A stretch of DNA of 64,000 nt from Neodontobutis hainanensis. Its lineage: Eukaryota > Chordata > Actinopteri > Gobiiformes > Odontobutidae. Numbering within the stretch: the stretch's first letter is position 1; each line of letters starts with the position of its first letter. The notes below the pieces were generated by a model, which had not been told where the DNA came from, ran no database searches, and was given only the letters and a program-made list of their open reading frames with translations. Location of the stretch: positions 15,001 to 79,000 of the forward strand of contig JALDNG010000547.1 of NCBI GenBank assembly GCA_024349245.1, written 5' to 3'. A program made the translations under genes and the position numbers. This document shows, piece by piece, positions 22,101 to 32,610 of this stretch.

Positions 22101-25100
22101 AAACCAAATAAGTCATTATACTTAACAGAATGGAAACACAATCATTATTTTTGTACAAGACCTTTCTGAAAATAATATTAAATACAAAAATATGAAAACT
22201 TTATTAATTTAAAACAATTTTTAAAACTTCTATTTCTAATGTCACTTTAAACATCAGCACAACTGCAGAAAAAACAACACACTGTCTGAAGCACTGCACA
22301 TTATGGGATGTGTCATAGTTTTCTGACTGAACAGCTGCAGGGATTATGTGGGTCACTGAGTTTGGTGTCAATCATTTCCAGATGGTTTATGTGCCACTGT
22401 TTTTGTTCTTTCAATCTTTTTCAAATTTCAAAGTTCTTTTTATTTGTCTCCCATAGGAGAAAAAGACAACATAATAAATACATAAATAAGAATAAGGACA
22501 TTTTAAAAACAGCATGGGCAGTGTCACCTCCTGATGTGCCAGCACCATCAACAAGTCTATAGGACAACCCTAAAACTTTAATTTATACCATCCCCGGTAC
22601 AGTGCAAAAATATCTGAAATCAGTTATCTCGACCTTGAGTGCTCTTTATGTTTGCGTTCACAAGACTTTATGAAGCTTTGTGTCTGATTTTTCAACAGAT
22701 GTGAGATATTTAGTGTTTTTAATATTTAGTTTAGTGTAAGGAGCTTTGACAAAGAAGAAAGGGTTGGGACCATAATGAAAAACAGTCAAATATGTTTGTA
22801 TCTGTTGCAGCTGGAGATAGTTTTAGACTTTGAATTTAAAGTGAATAAATGTAGTTCTGTGACCTGGACGACTGAGAACCTTTACATCTCTAATGTTTGA
22901 CTTAATGTTACTGTGTTTACAGACTTTCTGGTTGTGGACTCTCAAAGATTCACTGTGAAGTTCTGTCGTCGGCTCTGAAGTCCAGTCCCTCTCACCTGAG
23001 AGAACTGGACCTGAGTAAGAACAAACAAATAAACTCAGGATTGAAGGAGTTGTGTGAAGGACTCGTGAGTCCAAACTGTCGACTGGAGACTCTGAGGTCA
23101 GTCACTGGTCCTTCTCTTCTTTTCTCTGACTCTTGGCTTTGAACAAACAGCTCATAAAGTCACACTGTATCATGTTTATGAGAGGATGCTTGTCCAAAGA
23201 ACAAATGAAAAGTCTTCAGTAAATCAGTGTCAGTCTCTTTCCAATCCACCGAGCTCAGAAATAGTGTGTTGTACTTTCTCCTCTTTTTTGATCCATAAAA
23301 GTCCAGACCTTCTCTTTGAAGTAGATCTCTTTAAAGTCATATTTTCATTTACATCTGAATGTAAAAGAAAATGTGTCTTGGACAAACGTAAAAGAAGAAA
23401 GTGTTTGATGGAGGCAGACTTTGGACTTTTACAAACTGTGGTATTTTCCTGAAAAACTGAGCTGTGTCTCGTCCTGAGACACGTCAGAGCTTTGAGGATT
23501 TTATGAAAGCATTAGAACAACACACGAGGAAATTAAAGTATAAAACTGATAACTCCACAAATGTAGAGATAATCGTGCAGGGGATGTGTGAGTTTTCTCT
23601 TTTTTCTGCTTCTTTTACAAAGTTCACATCAAGTGTCATTTTGTTCCGAGTCTCAAACCTTCTTAAATCGAGCTGTGCCTCATTTAAATACTCTCCTCCA
23701 CAGTTTATTTCTCTTTTATTTGTGAAACAGGAACTCCCAAAAACATGGTCAGTGAGACAGTCCCAGGGTTAAACTGTGAAAGCACCATTTCTGCATCAAA
23801 AACATCTTTTGTGATGCTGCATCACTTCAGTCGATCTGAGCCTGTAACTGGAGCCAGTCTCAACATTTACAATAAAAACACATCTTTAGAGCCTTTTCCT
23901 TTGAAGTGGAACTTTACAGATTAATAGTTGGCCCTGTTTCTGCTGTAAACTCATGTAAATCACTGAAACAGAGGTCAAACTAGTTTAGACACAAGAGGAT
24001 AGTTGGTGCTACATTTATCGACCGACATAAGGCCATAATCTTTCAAAGTCCAGTCTGTCAGACAACACACTTTAAATGTATTTATCTGAAGATGAGCAGT
24101 GTGTGAGGCTCAGGAACAAGGACAGATGTTACAGACTGGTTCTAATGTCACTTTAAACATCAGCACAACTGCAGAAAAAACAACACACTGTCTGAAGCAC
24201 TGCACATTATGGGATGTGTCATACTTTTCTTACTGTACAGCTGCAGGGATTATGTGGGTCACTGAGTTTGGTGTCAATTATTTCCAAATGGTTTATGTGC
24301 CACTGTTTTTGTTCTTTTAATCTTTTTAAACTTGATTTATTTTTGCAATTATGCTCTCGTCTCGTGTCTCAGCCACAGTCGGCCACAGGACGGGCTTAAA
24401 CACACTAGTGTTGTCATAATACTGTAATTTCTAACTTCGATATTATATCTTCAAAAATATCGATATTTGATACCATTTTCGATACTGAAGGGAAAACAAC
24501 TGTCACAATATTATATTTTTTTTATTTTTTATTTAAAGATTATTATAACATTTGTATTCTTTATAACTGAGTGCCTTCATTATTATTGGATAACCCTCCA
24601 ACATTTATTCTTTTTTCAGATTAAACTGGTGCAGATTGTCAAAGTCCAGCTGTTCTTCTCTGGCCTCAGCTCTGAAGTCCAACCCCTCACATCTGAGAGA
24701 ACTGGATCTGAGGAGTAATGGCCTGAACAAGTCAGATGTTCAGGAGCTGCTTGAACTCCAACAGAGTCCTCACTGTCGACTGGAGACTCTGAAGTGAGTA
24801 GATGCTGTAGTGAACAGAGACCAATCAGAGCCTCGTCTGATTCTCTGTAAAATCTATAAAAGTGTCTCTGGAGACAAAGCTCTGCTGAATCCACAGAAAC
24901 TGCACAGAGCTTTCCTTTCCTCTGATGCAGACAGAACAGACCAGAGGCCAGACCAAAGGGTCACTTTTATCAAACTGTCCCAGAGTTCAGGCGTCCCGGA
25001 GCAGGTTTAGTGGCACGAGGTTGATCTGGAGCAGTAACACTGATCCTAACTCTTGAACCACTCCAAGGGTTTGGATCAGTGTGAAGGCTTATAGTTGTGA

Positions 25101-25369
25101 TAAAGTCCTATTCAAACAGAAAACATGACAAAGTCTTTCTTCTCAACAGCTGTTTGTGCTTTTAAACAGAGTCAGTGTCGTTGGGCTCTGGCTTCATCAA
25201 TTTAAACATTGTATTTATCGTCTTCACTGCATTAAACACAAGCACAACCTGTGCCTCAAATATTGAGTCCCGACCAGAACTGTCTCCAATAAATATAATC
25301 ATTTTGTCTCAGCTCCAGAAGAAATGTCAACACTCTGTTCTCGCTTCTCTTTTCAGGTGGTGGCCTTAA
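10078..25369 (+). CDS. NLR gene A: RING-FISNA-NACHT-LRR (NLRC3-like), eight coding exons
   Basis: Spliced CDS 10078-10199, 10419-10538, 11431-11615, 12628-14371, 19363-19536, 22923-23096, 24620-24793, 25357-25369, about 901 residues. Every junction is GT-AG with consistent phases. Order: acidic N-terminal module, second module, RING finger (about 91-131), FISNA, NACHT ATPase (Walker A GVAGVGKT about 229-236, Walker B LLFIFDGLDE about 300-309), NACHT-associated helices, then three ribonuclease-inhibitor-type LRR exons. There is no B30.2 domain; the last exon gives only three residues and a stop. From family knowledge it is a cytosolic pattern-sensor of the expanded fish NLR-C group, and the RING suggests ubiquitin-ligase activity. 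The frame is open throughout. Introns host a Ty3/gypsy and a Tc1 element, neither disrupting an exon. A 5' untranslated exon is possible because tttcag ends at 10064. Confidence 0.85.
10419..10538 (+). CDS. NLR A coding exon 2: about 40-residue N-terminal repeat module
   Basis: Encodes DECHKQRVSPVSSCVSLKS and ends in FSNEPGAPQSRL. This matches the short N-terminal peptide module that fish NLR-C genes carry in one or several copies. Length 120 bases with the same phase at both ends, so copies can be added without breaking the frame. Copy B has two such exons. Confidence 0.8.
11431..11615 (+). CDS. NLR A coding exon 3: RING-HC zinc finger
   Basis: Encodes CGLCQSVLTDPVSTSCGHCF followed by CRQC and later CPQC. 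Ligands fall at about residues 91, 94, 106, 108 (His), 111, 114, 128 and 131, a complete C3HC4 RING pattern. A RING on its own exon just before FISNA implies an E3 ubiquitin ligase-like N terminus; activity is inferred. The copy B exon at 48448-48632 is essentially the same. Confidence 0.85.
12628..14371 (+). CDS. NLR A coding exon 4: FISNA-NACHT
   Basis: A 1744-base exon from ttccag to gtaagt. FISNA segment: TALNRIYTELYITEVSEEVS through the IRCHDIFKAL region. NACHT: VLTNGVAGVGKTFSVLKF (P-loop), LLFIFDGLDESRLPLDL (Walker B with the extra acidic residues usual in NACHT), ALIWITSRPAAANQIP (sensor 1), then a winged-helix and helical region (FVHLSVQEFLVALYLH). The frame is intact, unlike copy B. 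The in-frame TAA seen just after the donor is intronic. Confidence 0.93.
14418..14615 (+). repeat. 5' LTR of the Ty3/gypsy element
   Basis: TG...CA termini and 198 bases. Contains AATAAA at 14569-14574, only about 200 bases after the donor of the NLR NACHT exon and on the same strand. Confidence 0.9.
14763..15170 (+). pseudogene. Ty3/gypsy gag, N-terminal part
   Basis: 135 codons from ATG 14763. Pattern typical of gag in the Mag-type lineage: a conserved FHRRLQLQGESVESFV core and a downstream LTLEKAICIARHLE segment. It runs out of frame before the zinc knuckle, which lies in another frame from 15158. Inactive as it stands. Confidence 0.75.
15158..18101 (+). pseudogene. Ty3/gypsy pol: zinc knuckle, protease, reverse transcriptase, RNase H, integrase (broken)
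   Basis: Pieces in order: CCHC knuckle CRKCNKSGHFEAMC near 15225; protease FRIDTGTDVTVIP near 15420; reverse transcriptase 15740-16470 with FSTVDASSGFWQIPLDESS and LPFGITSAPEIFQ; RNase H remnant from 16500 (LQTDHKPL); integrase zinc segment near 17020 (H-xxx-H ... CEFC); integrase core with VVTDYYS, VTDNGPQFVS and APERSV; then a C-terminal tail ending ARFKDYV at 18101. Stops or frameshifts occur near 15874, 16470, 17154, 17501 and 17825. The reverse-transcriptase box reads MDVILVYG where the family has two adjacent Asp, so a catalytic residue is lost. Confidence 0.85.
18362..18552 (+). repeat. 3' LTR of the Ty3/gypsy element
   Basis: TG...CA termini and 191 bases; aligns along its whole length with 14418-14615 and keeps the AATAAA motif near 18504. 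Confidence 0.9.
19363..19536 (+). CDS. NLR A coding exon 5: LRR exon
   Basis: 174 bases between tttacag and gtcagt. Encodes SDCGLSKIHCEVLSSALKSS, then HLRELDLSYN and CRLETLR, two ribonuclease-inhibitor-type leucine-rich repeats. The exon starts and ends in phase 2, so it is a modular cassette. Confidence 0.9.
19691..19756 (-). repeat. tRNA-like repeat remnant (SINE head), minus strand
   Basis: On the minus strand it reads tggctcagtggcagagc (a perfect polymerase III A box) and then ggtttgattcc (B box with one mismatch), spaced as in a tRNA. There is no clean acceptor stem, so it is a tRNA-derived repeat fragment and not a working tRNA. It lies 11 bases from the Tc1 element that follows. Confidence 0.6.
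19768..21312 (+). mobile_element. Dead Tc1/mariner element in NLR A intron 5
   Basis: Left end cagtggggcaaaaaagtatt and right end ...ttatttgctccaatg are imperfect inverted repeats, with extended similarity (gtgcaagttctccc near the left end, gggagaacttgcac near the right). The transposase lies at about 20340-21090 on the plus strand: ENVIWSDETKIELFG holds the second catalytic Asp. Downstream pieces follow (GCFSAKGPGRL, then a PKHIA-like region and LNPIDNLW in another frame). Several frameshifts and stops. The flanking TA dinucleotides have decayed. Confidence 0.85.
21345..21640 (+). repeat. Dispersed repeat, same family as 545-755 and 53045-53411
   Basis: Shares gcaaagtacaaacatgtaa, gatgaagacatgagatttta and gctcgaaggacatgacat with the other copies. 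It directly follows the Tc1 element. No coding potential seen. Confidence 0.5.
22923..23096 (+). CDS. NLR A coding exon 6: LRR exon
   Basis: 174 bases, tttacag to gtcagt, phase 2 at both ends. Encodes SGCGLSKIHCEVLSSALKSS, then ELDLSKNKQINSGLKELCEG. Close paralogue of exon 5, and the surrounding few hundred bases of intron are duplicated too. Confidence 0.9.
23476..23590 (+). other. Open fragment conserved in both NLR copies, retroelement-like
   Basis: Reads ETRQSFEDFMKALEQHTRKL, which has the look of a retroelement gag segment. The copy B counterpart near 52660-52770 has a stop in the same frame. It lies in an intron and is not part of the NLR. Confidence 0.25.
24408..24548. repeat. AT-rich MITE-like insertion in NLR A intron 6
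   Basis: Contains tagtgttgtcataatactg and the palindromic aaatatcgatattt, a pattern common in short fish hAT-type MITEs. Copy B lacks it. Terminal repeats were not resolved. Confidence 0.35.
24620..24793 (+). CDS. NLR A coding exon 7: terminal LRR exon
   Basis: 174 bases, ttttcag to gtgagt. Encodes RLSKSSCSSLASALKSNPSH, then ELDLRSNGLNKSDVQELLEL. It differs in sequence from exons 5 and 6 and is shared with copy B (56203-56376), so it was a distinct LRR exon before the segmental duplication. Confidence 0.9.
25357..25369 (+). CDS. NLR A last coding exon: three residues and stop
   Basis: After cttttcag the phase gives Lys (split codon), Trp, Trp, Pro, then TAA at 25367-25369. No B30.2 domain follows. 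Copy B ends in the same way (Glu, Trp, Asp, TAA at 56944-56946). Confidence 0.7.
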
Positions 25370-25371
25370 CC

Positions 25372-25445
25372 AGAGCAGAACCAGGACCAGACCAGGACCA
25401 AACCAGGACCAGGTCCAGACCAGAACAGACCAAGACCAGGACCAG
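25372..25445 (+). repeat. Degenerate (ccagga)-type tandem repeat in the NLR A 3' UTR
   Basis: Runs of gaccaggacc-like units directly after the stop codon. Copy B carries an expanded version at 56947-57085, so the array length changed after duplication. Confidence 0.8.
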
Positions 25446-27766
25446 CTGAGTCCTGACCTGGACAGAGGTGAAGCTGCTCCAGTGGAGACTCTAAACCAGT
25501 CATGTTTTTATTTGAACTTCCTGTTGTGTCTGTCAGATTGTATTTGTGACAAATAATAATGAGCTCATGTTAAACATAAAGCCTTCGTTTTGAACTTTCC
25601 AAAATATGTACAAATAATGTGTGTGTACATATGTACAAAACTAAACTTGTAGTTAGGCACTGGTTTCATATAAAAAAAAATAAAAAAAAAGTAATTTTCA
25701 TGCTGTGTCCCCTTCTCAAATCAAAGTAAATGGTAGGACCCGCTGGTCAGGTGCTGCTGGACCTGCGGTGAATCAGTGAATGAGACAGAATCTGGAGTTG
25801 GCGCTGATTTAAACTAGGATGACAGGGGAAGAGTCATGAAGATTAAAGAGAGAAAGGCAAATGAGGAAAGCAGTTGCTCACTCAGTTTTTGAAAGAAAGG
25901 TGAGCTCCAAATGCATCATGGAGCATTGACATTGCTTTAACATAAATATCTACTCCAGGTAGAATAGCATACCTTTATGTTCGTACTCTATTTGAATAAT
26001 AAACCAATACTTTATAGTATCACACCCACACAGCGAGCTAACAATATTTCTGGGTAAATAACGGAGTGAGAAGCAGACGGAGGCGGAGCTGGGAGTCTCC
26101 TCTTCTGCTGCAGTTGTCCCCAGAGTCAGAAGTTTACATGAAAACACTGTATATTTCCCTCCAGTGTCAAAATCTAACACTCGTGAAAACACAGATGGTT
26201 AGTGCCTATTTTACTCATTGTTCTGCAGATTAGCTCCCACATGCTTTTACATTAAGTAAAGGATTGTTCTCAGTTTAATGCACACATTAATGATTAAAAA
26301 TGACTTATTTTAAAACGTAATTCAAAGACTGAATGTCTAGTGTGGTGGTTAATGTACCTTGTGATTCTATAGTCTGCATTTATTTTAAGATCAACAATGT
26401 CCCAGGACAGACTGAACAGCCTGGCCATACTCTGTAGAAAGTCAGTTTGAAAGAACTGGACTTTAAAGACCTGATCAGCAGATTTGTGCATGCAAAGACC
26501 CGTCAATGGGCATTTAGTAAAAACTAACATTTAGTTTGTGTTTATTAATGTTCAGACCAATGTTTTTTTCTCATTTAGTTTGTTCTTTGTTCAGAATTGC
26601 TTTAGTAAATTTAAATTAGTCCAGGTTTGGACCTGCTAGACCTTTTGTCATCTCTGTAAGTATGTAGTACTTTTGAAAATAAAACAAAAATAGATTAATC
26701 TGAGTGTGGCTTATTTTGTTTACATTTTAAGTGTTTTTATGATAAAAATGCAATACCCACCCATTGGTGTCACTCTGGTATTTGGTACGGGGCCCAGCAA
26801 GATGGTTTGTACCCAGGGCCCAAAATGTGGTGCTACACCGCTGCCTACAGGGCAGTGTAAACTCAGAGTTGTGTCTCACAGTGACACTTTCAGACATGTG
26901 TCGATATAAAGTCTATAAACACACAGGACCAAACCAAATATATCTGCATCACCTTTTTAAACATCACATACTTTTATTACATTACATTTAACAAAAGAAC
27001 TCATACCTTTGAATACTTTTAGTAGATTTTATATTTGTAATTGTCTTCAGTGAAAATATATAATTATTCATTTCATAGTTTTTATGTTTGTTTATAATTT
27101 AATTGTGTTCATTTTGTTAAGTCTAAGGACTTCTTTGGTTTTGTAAAGTCTTCTTGTTCCACAGAAGAGTTTTGTGCAGGAGAAGCTGTGGCTCTGACAG
27201 AGTTAGTGCGAGTAGAGCCTGCTGTAGAACGCTGATAGTGTTAGAGTCATGTTCAATACTGTATTGACTTTGTAATAGAAACTGTAGACCACCAACCTCT
27301 TGAATATGTTCAAAGGATGAAGAGCCAGAGTGAGTCTGGGTTCCTCAGGCTTTGTTCAGTCCATTTGATTTTAAAGGTTTCATTTAAATCTATCAAATCC
27401 AAAAGTTCAACACCTGCAGCTCCTTGGAACTGGTTAATATTGATTTTTCATCTGAAGTCTATCAATAGTTGATTGATTTCTTTGCATGTGTCTTCACTGA
27501 CCTCTAGTGACAAGGAGGGTCAACACATCTGGACACGCCTTCTGCTTTTGTCAAAGACTTCTTCCACAAATGTAACATACATTTAATATTGTTTATTTTT
27601 TTAACTTTTCTCTTTCTGCTCCATCTTTTGTGATATGTATTCATAAATATTTAACATATTTTTTTCACTAAAATATCACAAATTGAACTCTGAGCTCAAT
27701 CATATAAAGTCAGAATCTCACATTTGGATGTGTTTAATATAAAAGCAGAAGTTTCCCTGAAGTTTA
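25446..27766. other. 3' flank of NLR A; no gene recognised, duplicated at 57090-58320
   Basis: The last part (about 27050-27766) matches 57550-58316 closely, for example tctaaggacttctttggttt. The part 25650-26990 has no counterpart in copy B and holds unclassified repeat-like sequence but no recognisable reading frame. Confidence 0.6.
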
Positions 27767-29769
27767 TCTTAAAAAAAAAAAAAACATTAGAAATAAAAAA
27801 AGAAAATTCATCAAGAAAATCAAACACAAACAGCATAAAAACTATGTCCCTTGGGTAAATGCAGATATATTCAAACTCATGAAAGAACGAGACCATGCTC
27901 TAAAAATAACTTTGAAAACAAATTACATACATGACGATTACAATACACAGTGTTAAGAAATAAAGAAGTAAGATCCATATCTATAATTCATAAATCCAAC
28001 AGAAACTCTAAAACAATATGGAAGCAGCTGAAGAAAATGAGAGGCAATTACCCTAAAGAACAAGCAGTGTTAGAAATCAAAATAAACGACAAACTAACAT
28101 AATTCTCCAGTCATAACTGAAATCTTCAATAGTTACTTCATCCACAGATACAGAGGTGTCACAGATCATTAAGTCACTCAGACCCTCCCGATGCAAAGAC
28201 ATCTTTGGTCTGGTGCAGTTATGCTCAAGGAGCTTAGCACATCCATTACACCCCCCATTAGTAAAATAATAAATGTGTCCTTTTCACAAAGAATGTTCCC
28301 TAGTCTCTGGAAATCATCTGTTGTAGTCCCAATTTTCAAAAGTGGAGATCCTCAGTCCCTGGAAAACTACAGACCTATTAGTATACTTCCTTGTGAGTCT
28401 AAAACTATGGAAAAACCTGTGGTAAAACAAATAAATAATCATATAAACACTACACAACTATGTCCTCCATCAAATACAGTTTGGTTTTAGAGCCAAATAC
28501 TCAACGGAGACAGCGACCTGCTCTCTGGTTGAAAACATCCGAGCACTGCTGGACCGAGGTGGTGTTGTTGCTGCTGTATTTTTAGATAAAAAAAACTCTT
28601 TGACACAGTAAATCACAAACTCCTGCTCTCTAAGTTATGCACTTTTAATTTCCCTCCCGATGCACTTAAATGGATCAAATCCTATTTGGTTAATCGCTCC
28701 CAACATGTCAGAGTCCAATCCCATCAATCTACAGCCCTCAGTCTGTCCACTGGCCTTCCCCAAGGATCACTTCTCAGGTCTTTACTGTTCTCACTTTACA
28801 TCAATGACCTTCCTTCTGTTTGCAGTGACGTTTCTGTGCAGATGTACGCAGACGACACTGTAGTCTACGTTCATGGCAGAAGTCTCTCTCAGGTGTCTGA
28901 GACGCTCACAAACTCCATGGTTTCCATCTGCACTTGGTTAAAACACTCATGTTTACAGTTAAACACATCTAAAACAGTGGTAATGTTTTCCATAAACCCA
29001 ACAGTCCTCCTGTTGGTGGGTCAGATGTTCTTGTCTCTGGAGAACGGCTGCAGGTTGTATCTGAATACAAATATCTCTGTGTTTTAATTGATTCTAAACT
29101 TTCATTCAAATCACAAATTACTAAGGTCAGTAATCAAATAAAATTCAACATTAGTAATTTCAGACACACTCGTTCTCAAATGTCCACTCAAGCAGCTAAA
29201 ATGTTTATGCATTCGATGATTCTGTCATATTTTACAAACTGCTTACCTGTTTGGTCACAGGCCAGTTCTACATCTTTAAAACCCTGCAGTCATTTTACAA
29301 ACAAACAATAAAGATTTTAGACAGAAAAACAAACTTTTACCATCATTGTCCAAATCTGCATAAATATAAACTACTTAGCTGGAAAAACATGGTCAAATAC
29401 TCAGATCTATGCCTAATATACAAGATCCTTCATGGTCTATTATCCACTCAGTTCATTCACAAACGTACAGCCGAACACAGCAGAACCAGAGGAGCCTTTA
29501 GGAAAAGTACATTTGGTCAATCCACCTTCTCGGTCTCTGCACCTTCTGAATGGAATCACACTCCCTCCAGCATCGTAAATCTAAACACCACCTACCACAC
29601 ATTTAAGATACAGCTGAAGAAATGGCTCATTGACAACCAGCTCTGTGAGACTCTACCTCTCTCTTGCCCCGAGTTACGTCCCGTCTCTGATGTTTGATTG
29701 TTGTGTATGCTGTGTTTGTCAGTGAATGATTGTTTTGTCTGTCGTGCTATATATATATATATATATATA
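27767..29769 (+). mobile_element. Rex1/CR1-like LINE, main body (3' tail displaced to 37052-37255)
   Basis: Plus-strand pieces: NADIFKLMKERDHALK near 27860; reverse transcriptase from 28191 with VPIFKSGDPQSLENYRPISI; the catalytic box QMYADDTVVYVHG near 28840; C-terminal part 29251-29697 (LHKYKLLSWKNMVKYSDLCL, then WNHTPSSIVNLNTTYHTFKI). Frameshifts near 28490, 28600 and 29087 make it inactive. It starts next to an A-rich run and is truncated at its 5' end. Its 3' tail is interrupted in a (TA)n tract by the BEL/Pao element. Copy B lacks this LINE. Confidence 0.85.
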
Positions 29770-30386
29770 TGTGCCGTCCTGATGCACGTCTGGTGCTATG
29801 AATAGGACTGTCTATATAACACCTTTCTCATATCAAGACTCTGCAGACCGAAGTGCGTTGTCAGCAGGTTTAATGACATTCAAAAGGGTGAAACTAAAGG
29901 AAAGACAAAATTACAATCAAAATATGCATATGTATTACATAAAATAACTCAAAATACTCCACTGAGACAACGACACATTATCCATGTTCAAATAGCATAG
30001 CGTGTGCTCCAAGTACGTCATCTCAACGACCGCGCTAATAGCGGCTAATTAGCATGTGACATTCCTCCACATTACGAACAAATAATACACTTCTAAACAA
30101 TATATCTTTCAGAAAGCAAAGTACAAACTTATATATTCTTTATACATACCGACGATACAACCATAAACACAAGGCGTGTGCAGTACTATTTGTCAAAAGA
30201 CGACCATGAACTGTGTGCGTGCAACGTGGGTTCTCGTCGTATTAATGTTACTTCCGTGCAATAAAGTTTTATTCAAAAACAGACGGTCTTCTAACTGTAG
30301 TACCTAGAATGACCCCTCGATGGCAGTATACACATTTGCTTGGATTAAAAACTCCCAAAGCATATTAACTTTACCATAACAGAACA
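29770..30386 (-). repeat. 3' LTR of the BEL/Pao element
   Basis: 617 bases, aligned along its length with 36413-37051. Confidence 0.92.
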
Positions 30387-30423
30387 CTCCCCGCCTGGCG
30401 TGATTAAACGCCACTAATAAACA

Positions 30424-31380
30424 CTAAGAAGGGACTATTACAACAACCTCTGAGATTGGTCTAGTAAAAACCTTTGTACCATCCGATTTAACAACCTTGA
30501 CTTCTACCGTGCGGACTTTACTGTCCTTAGAAACAAACACCTGACCAAGAGGCCATTGGTTTCTGGGTATTTGACTGTCCTTGAGCACAACAGTACTCCC
30601 TGGTCTTATATTTAGTTGGTCGGCTTGCCATTTGCGGCGTGGCTGAAGTGTAGGCAGAAATTCTTTCCTCCACTTGTCCCAGAAAGTGTTCGACAGATGC
30701 TGAACCTGCCGCCACTGATGCTTGTAAAGGTCTGCCACTGAAAAGTTTCCTGCTGGTGCTTGAAGTGGAGACGATTTATGCGTGAGCAGAGTTGATGGGG
30801 TTAGAATAAATGGGTCACTAGGGTCCACCGAAACAGGAACAAGGGGCCTAGCGTTTATAATAGCGGACACTTCCGACATGAAGGTGACAAGTACGTCATG
30901 AGTGAGTTTAGTGTTTTTGAGCTGGAAAAACATTGTGTCCAATATTCTTCGTGCAAGACCAATCATCCTTTCCCACGCTCCACCGAAGTGAGAAGCGTGT
31001 GGTGGATTAAAGATCCATGTACATCCCTGTTCTTTCAAGTAGGTTTGTATAGCTTTATTGTCCATGTTTGAAGGGATTTTGAGTTCTTTACATGCGCTGA
31101 CAAAATTTGTGCCTCTATCTGATCGAATAATTTTGACAGGTCCCCTGACAGCTAGAAACCGTCGCAGTGCATTAATGAAGCTCGACATGTCAAGTGACTC
31201 TATTACTTCAATGTGAACTGCTCTTATACTTAAGCAAGTGAAAAGTACAGCCCACCTTTTGTTCTGAATAACATGTCCCCTGGTTCTTTTTGAAGACACA
31301 AACCACGGACCAAATACATCCATGCCTACGTTTGTGAACGGAGGGTCTGTAGAAAGACGGTCTGGCGGGAGGTCAGACAT
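30424..31380 (-). CDS. BEL/Pao integrase core and C terminus
   Basis: 318 codons. DDE residues are visible: Asp in NVGMDVFGPW, Asp in IIRSDRGTNFVS, Glu in GAWERMIGLARR, with the HASHFGGAWERM context diagnostic of BEL/Pao. The C-terminal part (RPGSTVVLKDSQIPRNQWPL) is the usual BEL tail domain. A short gap with a frame break (31380-31414) separates it from the integrase head. Confidence 0.9.
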   Translation of the reverse strand: MSDLPPDRLSTDPPFTNVGMDVFGPWFVSSKRTRGHVIQNKRWAVLFTCLSIRAVHIEVIESLDMSSFINALRRFLAVRGPVKIIRSDRGTNFVSACKELKIPSNMDNKAIQTYLKEQGCTWIFNPPHASHFGGAWERMIGLARRILDTMFFQLKNTKLTHDVLVTFMSEVSAIINARPLVPVSVDPSDPFILTPSTLLTHKSSPLQAPAGNFSVADLYKHQWRQVQHLSNTFWDKWRKEFLPTLQPRRKWQADQLNIRPGSTVVLKDSQIPRNQWPLGQVFVSKDSKVRTVEVKVVKSDGTKVFTRPISEVVVIVPS

Positions 31381-31413
31381 TTTCTGTGTGCTGAGAGGAA
31401 GACGAAGTCTTCA

Positions 31414-32610
31414 TCAAGTTGCGCAGTTGAAGATGATTGCACTAACCTTTCTTTTGCCTCCTACGATCCACCATCCCGCAGCTCGAACAGCTCCTTCTGT
31501 GAAAAGGCGACCTTGATGCCGGTTTTGTTCATGATGGTGCCTTATAAGAAGTGCTGCAACATGATGACAACCAGGGACAATAAGAGGGTTCTTTTCATTT
31601 TTGTTTAAATTTGAGTTAACAATGCGACCGCCTACTCGCAAGAGTCCATTTTCATCAAAGAAGGGGTCTAAGTTCTTTAAAGGACTGGTTTTGGGAAGTT
31701 TTCCTTGCTTTTGTACACACTTTATGTCATTATTGTACACCTCCTGTTGTACTGCTCGAATTATAACATCTTGTGCTTGATTAAACTCAGCTACAGTAAG
31801 TCCTGTTTCACAGTAGTGCCAACCTGTGCACTGTTTGGGTTTGCGTGAGGATGAACTGAAGTTGTGGATTATATGTAGTAAACGAGCGAGTGCACGGTTG
31901 AGTGACTTCCAGGAAGAAAACTTCGTAAATCTCCGAGTGCCGAGTTGGTTGGTGCGGGTAGTGGTTTTGAGCGAGGATACCTGCGGTCTGACTTCTGAGT
32001 CAGTGCTGGGTTCAACAAGGTTATACGTGCCATTGGAAAGGTTCCGAGTCTGAAGCAAATTGTCTGGGCCAGTGAGCCAGTTACTTAGGGGTAATTGGTA
32101 AGCAGGAACAGAACGAGTGGCGTGATCTGCAGGGTTCTGAGTACTGGCTATGTAATGCCACTGACTGGGCTGAGATGACCGGCGGATTCTGTTTACACGA
32201 TTGCTAACATAGACATAAAATCTACGTGTCTCATTATAGATATAGCCTAAAACAACTTTACTGTCTGTATGAAACGTGGTGTTGTCTAGTTCAATGTCTA
32301 GTTCATCCGAGATTAGATCTGCCATCTCTACTGCTAGCACAGCGGCACTGAGCTCTAATCTTGGGATGGTCTGATCAGGGCGTGGAGCTAACTTTGCTTT
32401 ACCCATCACAAAGCCAACTTGAGAGTTTCCTTCTGTGTCCGTAACTCTAAGATAGGCCACTGCTGCTATGGCCTTAGTGGAGGCGTCGGAGAAAACGCAC
32501 AGTTCTTTCTTTGCAGCAGTTAAAGGTGAGATTTCTGTGTACACTCTAGGAATCGACAGTTTAGACAGTTCTTTGAGTGAGTCTTTCCAAAGTGTCCACA
32601 TTTCTTCCAT
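31414..32610 (-). CDS. BEL/Pao RNase H and integrase N-terminal domain
   Basis: 398 codons. RNase H: LCVFSDASTKAIAAVAYLR and FHTDSKVVLGYI. An HHCC-type integrase head follows with LLIRHHHEQNRHQGRLFTEG, then WWIVGGKRKV. Overlaps the preceding frame by about 50 bases, so a single-base offset separates them. Confidence 0.9.
   Translation of the reverse strand: MEEMWTLWKDSLKELSKLSIPRVYTEISPLTAAKKELCVFSDASTKAIAAVAYLRVTDTEGNSQVGFVMGKAKLAPRPDQTIPRLELSAAVLAVEMADLISDELDIELDNTTFHTDSKVVLGYIYNETRRFYVYVSNRVNRIRRSSQPSQWHYIASTQNPADHATRSVPAYQLPLSNWLTGPDNLLQTRNLSNGTYNLVEPSTDSEVRPQVSSLKTTTRTNQLGTRRFTKFSSWKSLNRALARLLHIIHNFSSSSRKPKQCTGWHYCETGLTVAEFNQAQDVIIRAVQQEVYNNDIKCVQKQGKLPKTSPLKNLDPFFDENGLLRVGGRIVNSNLNKNEKNPLIVPGCHHVAALLIRHHHEQNRHQGRLFTEGAVRAAGWWIVGGKRKVSAIIFNCAT

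Noticed and set aside
29741..29775. Target-site duplication of the BEL/Pao element
   Set aside because: Both flanks are (TA)n, so a duplication cannot be told from the microsatellite.
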